A DNA stretch of 5,557 bases from Rhodospirillaceae bacterium CCH5-H10 (GTDB taxonomy: Bacteria > Pseudomonadota > Alphaproteobacteria > Reyranellales > Reyranellaceae). Both the position numbers and the translations under genes were made by a program. The stretch spans positions 1 through 5,557 of the forward strand of contig LSKJ01000344.1 in assembly GCA_001557035.1 (NCBI GenBank). The letters are read 5' to 3'. The stretch's first letter is position 1, and every line of letters begins with the position of its first letter. Below the pieces are notes generated by a model, which was given only the letters and a program-made list of their open reading frames with translations, did not search any database and was not told the DNA's origin. Shown one piece after another: positions 1-5,557 of the stretch.

Positions 1-1
1 G

Positions 2-400
2 ACGGATAGAGAGGCGAGCGTCGATGGGCTGGGCGCCGCGGGCCTGAAGAAACTCGAACTCGCCAAGGCGATCGCGACGGGACCGAAGCTCCTGCTGGCC
101 GACGAGAGTCTGGGCGGCCTCGACGAGACCGAGATGGACCAGGCGGCCGAGATGCTGCGGAAGATCCGCACCGAACTCGGTATCACCATCATCTGGGTCG
201 AGCACATCATGGGCGTGCTCATGCGTGTCGTGGACCGCGTCATGGTGCTGGATCACGGCGAGAAGATTTCCGAGGGCCTGCCGAGCGCGGTGTCGCACGA
301 TCCCCGCGTCATCGAGGTCTATCTCGGCACCGATGCCCACGCCACGCAGGCCACGGCCGCGGCGGCCGCTGCCGCCGGCGGCGGCACTGCCCAGCGCTGA
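2..400 (+). CDS. livG: LivG-type branched-chain amino acid ABC transporter ATP-binding protein (5' partial)
   Basis: This is the C-terminal 132 residues of an ABC ATPase of the HAAT (branched-chain/hydrophobic amino acid) importer family. The frame is open to the left edge, so the start, Walker A and Q-loop are outside the window; the whole protein is normally about 250 residues. Visible in order (numbering the partial protein from base 2) are a degenerate signature region (LGAAGLKKLELAKA, residues 10-23), Walker B with catalytic Glu (LLLADES, Asp34-Glu35), a D-loop (GGLDETE), and an H-loop histidine (WVEHIM, His68). The segment ending VIEVYLG is the usual LivG terminus. An Ala/Gly-rich tail of about 22 residues follows it. 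As a cytoplasmic subunit it would pair with the LivF protein and power the LivH/LivM pore. It sits 12 nt upstream of livF in the same operon. The family call is confident; the true substrate is unknown, since HAAT systems also carry urea, amides and aromatic compounds. Confidence 0.9.
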   Translation, partial: TDREASVDGLGAAGLKKLELAKAIATGPKLLLADESLGGLDETEMDQAAEMLRKIRTELGITIIWVEHIMGVLMRVVDRVMVLDHGEKISEGLPSAVSHDPRVIEVYLGTDAHATQATAAAAAAAGGGTAQR

Positions 401-412
401 CGGGGCCGAGCC

Positions 413-1115
<703 letters not shown>

Positions 1116-1117
<2 letters not shown>

Positions 1118-1121
1118 GTGA
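1116..1121 (+). promoter_or_regulatory. Ribosome binding site of the LivH-type permease gene
   Basis: AGGTGA overlaps the livF TAG stop and lies 4 nt before the ATG at 1126 and 7 nt before a second in-frame ATG at 1129. The spacing slightly favours the second ATG, so the permease may start MEIFD rather than MMEIFD. The sequence does not settle this one-codon ambiguity. Confidence 0.55.
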
Positions 1122-1125
1122 AGCG

Positions 1126-1998
1126 ATGATGGAAATTTTCGACATCTACCTGCTCGAGGCTCTGGTCAACGGCATCCTGCTGGGCGGTGTGCTGGCGCTG
1201 CTGGCGCTCGGCCTGAACCTGATCTTCGGCGTCATCGACGTGACGTGGATCTGCTACGCCGAGCTGGTCATGATCGGCATGTACGGCATGTACTATCTGT
1301 TCTCCGTCTACGGCCTGCCGTACTGGGTCGCCGCGCCGATCTGCATCCTGCTAGTGGCCGCCATGGGGGCGGCGCTGCATTTCCTCGTGATCGCGCCGCT
1401 GCTGTCGGCGCCGCCGATCAACCAGCTCCTCGCCACCGGTGGCGTGCTGTTCGTGTTGCAGAGCTTCGCCACGGTGGCCTTCGGCATCGACTTCCGCAAT
1501 CTCGGCATCCGCCTGCCGGTGCTGGCGCTGGGCGAGATGCACTTCAGCTACGCCCGCCTGCTGGCCTTCTGCGCGGCGCTGATCGGCATGGTCGCGGTCT
1601 ATCTCTTCATGACGCGCACCTATACCGGCACGGCCATCCGCGCGATCGCGCAGGACCGCCAGATCATGGCGCTGATGGGTGTCGACACGAAGAAGATCTA
1701 CCTCGTCACCTCGGCGCTGGGCGGCGGCCTGGCGGGTCTCGCGGCCTGCCTGCTGGTGCTGCAGTACGACGTCCATCCCTTCGTCGGCCTGTCGTTCGGT
1801 CCGATCACCTTCCTGATCTGCGTGCTGGGCGGACTGGGCAACTTCGTGGGCGGCTTCGTGGCGGCCTTCCTGTTCGCCGAGATCATCTCGCTCGGCGGTC
1901 TCTTCTCCGACCTCGAATGGGGCTACGTGCTCGCCTTCGCCTTCTTCATCGTCATGATGTTCATCCGGCCCGCCGGCCTGCTGGCGAAGCGCTCATGA
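1126..1998 (+). CDS. livH: LivH-type branched-chain amino acid ABC transporter permease
   Basis: This is a 290-residue, very hydrophobic inner-membrane protein, the usual LivH length. It forms half of the transport pore with LivM. Hydrophobic segments lie at about residues 12-35, 44-60, 66-92, 101-120, 143-162, 192-214, 221-252 and 262-282. The cytoplasmic coupling loop that docks on the ATPases is visible as TAIRAIAQDRQIMALMGVD (169-187), matching the family's conserved RA-A-D---A---G pattern. The GLNLIFGV motif of the first helix is present (29-36). The INFAHG-like segment that normally follows is replaced by a VTWICYAE stretch (39-46). The ending RPAGLL is family-typical. The gene begins 8 nt after livF, and its stop overlaps the livM start as ATGA. 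The frame stays open upstream inside livF, but that extension is a high-GC shadow; the RBS and the family N-terminus support 1126 (or 1129). Confidence 0.92.
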   Translation: MMEIFDIYLLEALVNGILLGGVLALLALGLNLIFGVIDVTWICYAELVMIGMYGMYYLFSVYGLPYWVAAPICILLVAAMGAALHFLVIAPLLSAPPINQLLATGGVLFVLQSFATVAFGIDFRNLGIRLPVLALGEMHFSYARLLAFCAALIGMVAVYLFMTRTYTGTAIRAIAQDRQIMALMGVDTKKIYLVTSALGGGLAGLAACLLVLQYDVHPFVGLSFGPITFLICVLGGLGNFVGGFVAAFLFAEIISLGGLFSDLEWGYVLAFAFFIVMMFIRPAGLLAKRS

Positions 1999-2966
1999 AC
2001 AAGCAGCTCGCCTGGGGCGTCGGCCTGGCGGCGCTGGTCGCGCTGCCCTTCGTCTATCGGGACCCGTACCATCTGCACATCCTGGTGCTGATCCTCATCT
2101 GGTCGTTCGCCTACACGTCGTGGTCGATGATGGGGCGCTTCGGGCTGGTGTCGCTGGGCCACGGCGGCTTCATGGGTGTCGGCGCCTATGTGACGACACT
2201 GCTGTGGAACCATCTCGGCGTTTCACCCTGGATCGGGATCCCCGCCGCCATGCTCTGCGCCGGTGCGCTGGCGCTGGTCGTGGCCTATCCGTGCTTCCGC
2301 TTCCGCATCACCGGCCACTATTTCGCGCTGGTGACGCTGGCCCTCTCGGGCATCGTCCTGCAGATCATCATCGCCACCCGCGATTACACCGGCGGTTCGC
2401 TGGGCTACACGCCGGAGCGCACCAAGGGCAGCCATATCCTGGCCCTGCAGTTCGACGACAAAGTCGTGTGGTACCTGATCGCGCTCGGCATCTGGGCCGG
2501 CGGCCTGGCGGTCTGGTACTGGATCGACCGCAGCATGAGCCGCTACGCCATGGAGGCGATCTCGGAGGACGAGGACGCCGCCGCCGCCGCGGGGGTCAAC
2601 GTGACGGCCGAGAAACTGCGCATCACAGTGATCAGCGCCGTCATGACGGCGATGGCGGGCGCCCTCTACGGCCAGTACCAGATGTTCATCTCCCCCGACA
2701 CGGTAAGCGGCATCGCAGTCTCTCTGCAGATGGTGTTCGCGGCCGTGGTGGGTGGCATCTACGTGGCGCTGGGACCGACGGTCGGCGCCATCATCACCAT
2801 CCTGCTGGCCGAGATACTGCGGATCGGGTTCGGGACCAAGGCGGTAGGCTACGACAACCTCGTCTACGGCATCCTGCTGGTCCTGTTCATCATCTTCCTC
2901 CCCAAGGGCATCCTGGGCAGCTTGCTTGCGTGGCTGAAGTCGCCTAGCAAGCACAAGGATGGATGA
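1995..2966 (+). CDS. livM: LivM-type branched-chain amino acid ABC transporter permease
   Basis: This is a 323-residue polytopic inner-membrane permease of normal LivM length, partner of the LivH protein. Family landmarks are GLVSLGHGGFMGVGAY (50-64), RITGHYFALVTLALSGI (104-120), the periplasmic-side TGGSLGY (132-138), and the cytoplasmic ATPase-docking loop AMEAISEDEDAAAAAGVNVT (185-204). These are followed by the ISAVMTAMAGALYGQY helix (213-228) and a GILLVLFIIFLPKGILG ending (292-308). About eight to nine hydrophobic segments can be seen. The ATG at 1995 overlaps the livH TGA stop (ATGA), the classic sign of translational coupling. The frame runs open far upstream, but that part lies antiphase within livH, encodes Arg-rich non-membrane sequence, and is a shadow. 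The short charged tail (SPSKHKDG) is probably cytosolic. The stop overlaps the following oxidoreductase start by 8 nt. Confidence 0.93.
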   Translation: MNKQLAWGVGLAALVALPFVYRDPYHLHILVLILIWSFAYTSWSMMGRFGLVSLGHGGFMGVGAYVTTLLWNHLGVSPWIGIPAAMLCAGALALVVAYPCFRFRITGHYFALVTLALSGIVLQIIIATRDYTGGSLGYTPERTKGSHILALQFDDKVVWYLIALGIWAGGLAVWYWIDRSMSRYAMEAISEDEDAAAAAGVNVTAEKLRITVISAVMTAMAGALYGQYQMFISPDTVSGIAVSLQMVFAAVVGGIYVALGPTVGAIITILLAEILRIGFGTKAVGYDNLVYGILLVLFIIFLPKGILGSLLAWLKSPSKHKDG

Positions 2967-4557
2967 GTTCGATTTCGTCGTCGTAGGGGCGGGGTCCTCC
3001 GGCGGCCCGATCGTTGACCGGCTGACCGCGGGCGGGCGCTATTCCGTCCTGTTGCTGGAGGCCGGCCCCGACGCCAGGAGCCGCTGGCTGTCGATTCCCG
3101 CCGGCTTCGCCAAGACCTTTCTCGATCCCGCCGTGAACTGGAAGTTCAGGACGGAGGCCGAGCCGGAACTCGGCGGCCGCCGGATCTATTGGCCACGCGG
3201 CAAGGTGATCGGTGGTTCCAGTGCCATCAACGGCATGGTGTATATCCGCGGCCTCGCCTCGGATTACGACCAGTGGCGCCAGATGGGCAACGAAGGCTGG
3301 TCGTTCGAGGACTGCCTGCCGTATTTCCGGCGTCTCGAAGGATACGCCGACGGGGAGACCGCGCTTCGCGGCGGCAACGGGCCGGTCAAGATCACCCAAA
3401 GGGACTACGTCAACGAGCTGGGCGATACGTTCCTGGCGGCCTGCACCGAGGTCGGCCTCGATTCCAACGACGACTTCAACGGTCCCGACCAGATCGGCGC
3501 GGGCTATTATCACGCGACGGCGAGCGATGGCCGGCGCAACTCGACGGGACGCGCCTACATCGCGCCCGCCCGCCGCCGCTCCAACTGCAAGGTCGTGACC
3601 GGGGCCCTCGTCGAACGCGTGGTGATCGAAGACGGTCGCGCCGTCGGCGTCGCCTTCAAGGTCCGTGGCAGGAGCCGGATCGCCCGGGCGCGCCGTGAAG
3701 TCATCCTCAGTGCCGGCACCGTCGGCTCGCCGCAGATCCTGCAGCTTTCAGGGATTGGGCCCGGTGCCCATCTCTCGTCCCTCGGCATTCCCGTCGTCCG
3801 CGACCTGCCGGGCGTGGGCGAGAACCTGCAGGATCACTACTGTGTCCGCTCGACCTACAAGACGTGGTGGCGGCTGACGCTGAACGACGACTTCAGCACG
3901 TTTCCCCGGCGCGTCAGCGCCGCGTTCCTCTATGGCCTGGCGCGGGTCGGGCCGCTCACGGCCATGCCGGCCTTCGCGGGCGCTTTCGTGAAGCTCCTGC
4001 CGCAATCGTCGGAGCCCGACACCCAGATCCATTTCTTCCCCTGGTCGGTCGACCGCATGGACAAGGGTCCCCATCCTTTCTCGGGCTTCACCATCCTGGC
4101 GAACCAGTCGCGCCCCGAGAGCCGCGGCCATATCCGCGTCACTTCGCGCGACGCTGCGGCACCTCCGGCGATCATGGCCAACTACCTGTCGAGCGAGACC
4201 GACCGGCAGGCGGTCATCGCCGCCGGCAAGTTCGAGCGTCTCCTGGCCCGCAGTTCCGCATTGGGGCGTATCATCACCGACGAGATGCTTCCGGGCGTCG
4301 AGGTCTGGTCCGACGAGGATTTCCTCGATTATGCGCGGCGCGAGGGCCAGTCGGCCTACCATCCGGTCGGTACCTGCCGCATGGGACGCGATGCAGAATC
4401 GGTAGTGGATCCGCAGTTGCGGGTGCACGGGATCAGGGGCCTGCGCGTGGCCGATGCGTCGGTGATGCCGACGCTGGTGTCGGGCAACACCAACGCCGCC
4501 TGCATGATGATCGGCGAGAAGGTCTCAGACCTGATCCTGGCCGACGCGCAGCGATAG
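2959..4557 (+). CDS. GMC-family FAD-dependent oxidoreductase (choline/alcohol dehydrogenase-like)
   Basis: This is a complete 532-residue flavoprotein of the glucose-methanol-choline family, the usual length. The N-terminus is a Rossmann FAD fold, FDFVVVGAGSSGG with GxGxxG at residues 10-15, and a strand ending in LLLEAG with the ribose-binding Glu34. GMC signature 1 lies at about 81-104 (GKVIGGSSAINGMVYIRG and onward), and signature 2 at 253-267 (GTVGSPQILQLSGIG). The catalytic pair is His468 (YHPVGTCRMG) and Asn512 (SGNTNAA), 44 residues apart as in choline oxidase-type enzymes. No signal peptide or membrane anchor is visible, so it is probably cytosolic. Family members oxidise primary alcohols such as choline, aliphatic alcohols, polyethylene glycols and pyridoxine; the substrate here cannot be assigned. 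The start overlaps the livM stop by 8 nt with only AAGG directly before the ATG, so translation is probably coupled to the transporter genes. This suggests that it acts on the imported compound or a product of it. Confidence 0.93.
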   Translation: MDEFDFVVVGAGSSGGPIVDRLTAGGRYSVLLLEAGPDARSRWLSIPAGFAKTFLDPAVNWKFRTEAEPELGGRRIYWPRGKVIGGSSAINGMVYIRGLASDYDQWRQMGNEGWSFEDCLPYFRRLEGYADGETALRGGNGPVKITQRDYVNELGDTFLAACTEVGLDSNDDFNGPDQIGAGYYHATASDGRRNSTGRAYIAPARRRSNCKVVTGALVERVVIEDGRAVGVAFKVRGRSRIARARREVILSAGTVGSPQILQLSGIGPGAHLSSLGIPVVRDLPGVGENLQDHYCVRSTYKTWWRLTLNDDFSTFPRRVSAAFLYGLARVGPLTAMPAFAGAFVKLLPQSSEPDTQIHFFPWSVDRMDKGPHPFSGFTILANQSRPESRGHIRVTSRDAAAPPAIMANYLSSETDRQAVIAAGKFERLLARSSALGRIITDEMLPGVEVWSDEDFLDYARREGQSAYHPVGTCRMGRDAESVVDPQLRVHGIRGLRVADASVMPTLVSGNTNAACMMIGEKVSDLILADAQR

Positions 4558-5557
4558 CGCGGCGATCGCCAGCGGCGCGTCGCGGCCGCGAATCGACAGG
4601 GTCGGCAACGGCTCGGCCTGCAATCCGGAAGGAAGTCGAACGAGCGTCAGCAGTTCTGCCGAGACCAGCACGTCGCGGCGCAGGGTCTTGGAAGCCTCGA
4701 GCAGTCGCGCGGCGACGTTAAGCGTGTCGCCGACATAGGCAATCTCGCGGCGCACATCGCCGATTTCGCCGGCAACGATCTCCCCGCAATGGAGTGCGGC
4801 CCGGAACTCGGGGACGACCCCGAACCTGTCGCGGTAACGCGCGGCATTGCGAACCATGAAGTCGCGCGCGAGGAACGGGCAGGTGAGGCAGTCACCCTCG
4901 TTGAGCGCCGGCCCGGCGGGCCAGGTCAGGATCGCCTCGTCACCCACGTACTTGTGGATCTCCGCATCGCATTCCAGCGCGGCATCGGCGATGTCGCGGA
5001 AGAAGGCGTTGAGCAACTCATGGAAGCGGATCGCGCCGAGCTTCTCCGCAAGCCCCGTCGAATCCTTCATGTCGATCAACAGAAAGGCCTTCTGTTCGCG
5101 TCTGGGCCGTGCGTAGCGTCCGACCAGCAGGTTCTTCAACGTGCCGAAGCCCAGCAGTCGCCCCGTCTCCACGACGAGGTTGCCGAACACGGACATGCCG
5201 ATGGAGAACAGGATGGAATTGCTGAAGTTGGGAGTGAGGATGATGACATCCGAACTGCCGATCGCCATGACCAGGCGTGACACGATCAGGCCGGCAACGA
5301 TGACGACGCAATAGAACAGCACCTTGACGAGAAAGTATCCGGCGAGCGGCAGGCGCCGCATCCAGCCGAGCGAGTCGACGCGTGAGCGCCGCACCTCGAA
5401 GAATATGATTGGCGTGCCGATCAGCAATGACGTGAGGATGCCCTGCAGAACGCCTCGAATCGGCGGTTCGTCCGCCGGAGCCACGGCGTGGCCGAAGTAG
5501 GCACTGATCACGGCGCTTGTCAGGCTGATCCAGAAGATGACCCGCCATTCGCGGCGG
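4525..5557 (-). CDS. Membrane-anchored class III adenylate/guanylate cyclase (5' partial)
   Basis: This minus-strand gene ends at the TGA at 4527-4525 and stays open to the right edge, so the N-terminus is missing. A GTG at 5511 could give 328 residues, but the upstream in-frame codons (REWRVIFWISLTSA) form the first half of a hydrophobic helix that such a start would cut, so the true start is probably outside. Numbering from that GTG, membrane segments lie near the N-terminus (through residue 8), 21-39, 56-80 and 98-118. A cytoplasmic class III cyclase domain follows from about 137 to 320. Metal-binding Asp147 (LIDMKD) and Asp191 (KYVGDE) are 44 residues apart. The purine-contact Lys187 and the transition-state Asn265 and Arg269 (GDTLNVAAR) are present. 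The usual Asp/Thr before GDT is Ala258. It should make cAMP (less likely cGMP) from the nucleoside triphosphate at the inner membrane. No sensory domain is seen. It converges on the GMC gene with a 33-nt overlap. Confidence 0.9.
   Translation of the reverse strand, partial: RREWRVIFWISLTSAVISAYFGHAVAPADEPPIRGVLQGILTSLLIGTPIIFFEVRRSRVDSLGWMRRLPLAGYFLVKVLFYCVVIVAGLIVSRLVMAIGSSDVIILTPNFSNSILFSIGMSVFGNLVVETGRLLGFGTLKNLLVGRYARPRREQKAFLLIDMKDSTGLAEKLGAIRFHELLNAFFRDIADAALECDAEIHKYVGDEAILTWPAGPALNEGDCLTCPFLARDFMVRNAARYRDRFGVVPEFRAALHCGEIVAGEIGDVRREIAYVGDTLNVAARLLEASKTLRRDVLVSAELLTLVRLPSGLQAEPLPTLSIRGRDAPLAIAALSLRVGQDQV

Noticed and set aside
401..412. Search for a promoter or regulatory site between livG and livF, and in the other junctions
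   Set aside because: All plus-strand junctions are 12 nt or shorter, or overlap, leaving no room for internal promoters or riboswitches. Any operon promoter must lie left of the window and the cyclase promoter right of it.
1245..1994. N-terminal extension of the livM frame through the whole of livH
   Set aside because: The extension reads as Arg/Pro/His-rich non-membrane sequence out of phase with livH, whereas the family N-terminus begins at the ATG at 1995 with an ATGA overlap. It is not a fusion protein.
2223..2954. Long minus-strand open frame (243 codons) opposite livM, and similar ones at 2944-3513 and 3748-4428
   Set aside because: These lie fully antisense to well-supported genes. 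The translations are rich in Arg, His, Asp and Gln with no recognisable domain, as expected from the complementary frame of high-GC codons.
4561..4591. Two perfect palindromes after the GMC stop (GGCGATCGCC at 4561-4570 and TCGCGGCCGCGA at 4580-4591) as a possible terminator or protein-binding site
   Set aside because: They have no loop and no following T-run, lie within the cyclase coding sequence, and 10-12 bp palindromes are expected by chance at this length and GC content.

Overview
The window is a compact, high-GC, coding-dense bacterial segment. The gene families and codon bias (G/C at third positions, spurious long antisense frames) suggest an alphaproteobacterium, such as a member of the Hyphomicrobiales, Reyranellales or Rhodospirillales. 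This taxonomic guess is an inference from gene content and style only. No rRNA, tRNA, mobile element, CRISPR array or plasmid function is visible.

Layout: positions 2 to 4557 carry one tightly packed plus-strand gene run. It holds the 3' half of a LivG-type ATPase (left-truncated), a complete LivF-type ATPase, a LivH-type permease, a LivM-type permease and a full-length GMC-family FAD oxidoreductase. Spacings are +12 nt, +8 nt, a 4-nt ATGA overlap and an 8-nt overlap, so the five genes almost certainly form one transcription unit. From 4525 to the right edge, on the minus strand, lies a membrane-anchored class III nucleotidyl cyclase. It converges on the oxidoreductase gene with a 33-nt tail-to-tail overlap, and its true start lies beyond the window.

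How the genes may work together: the four Liv proteins are the cytoplasmic and membrane parts of a HAAT-family (hydrophobic amino acid) ABC importer. The periplasmic binding protein that would set specificity is not in the window and may lie upstream. The GMC enzyme, translationally coupled to livM, probably oxidises an alcohol-type substrate that is imported by this transporter or derived from it, so an uptake-plus-oxidation cassette is the most economical reading. The substrate cannot be named from sequence. The cyclase is on the opposite strand and need not be functionally linked.

Nothing here is clearly a new system. The most interesting points are the coupling of a HAAT importer to a GMC oxidoreductase, degenerate consensus motifs in LivG (ABC signature) and LivH (first-helix motif) that hint at a divergent HAAT subfamily, and a cyclase with a non-standard residue at one purine-selecting position.
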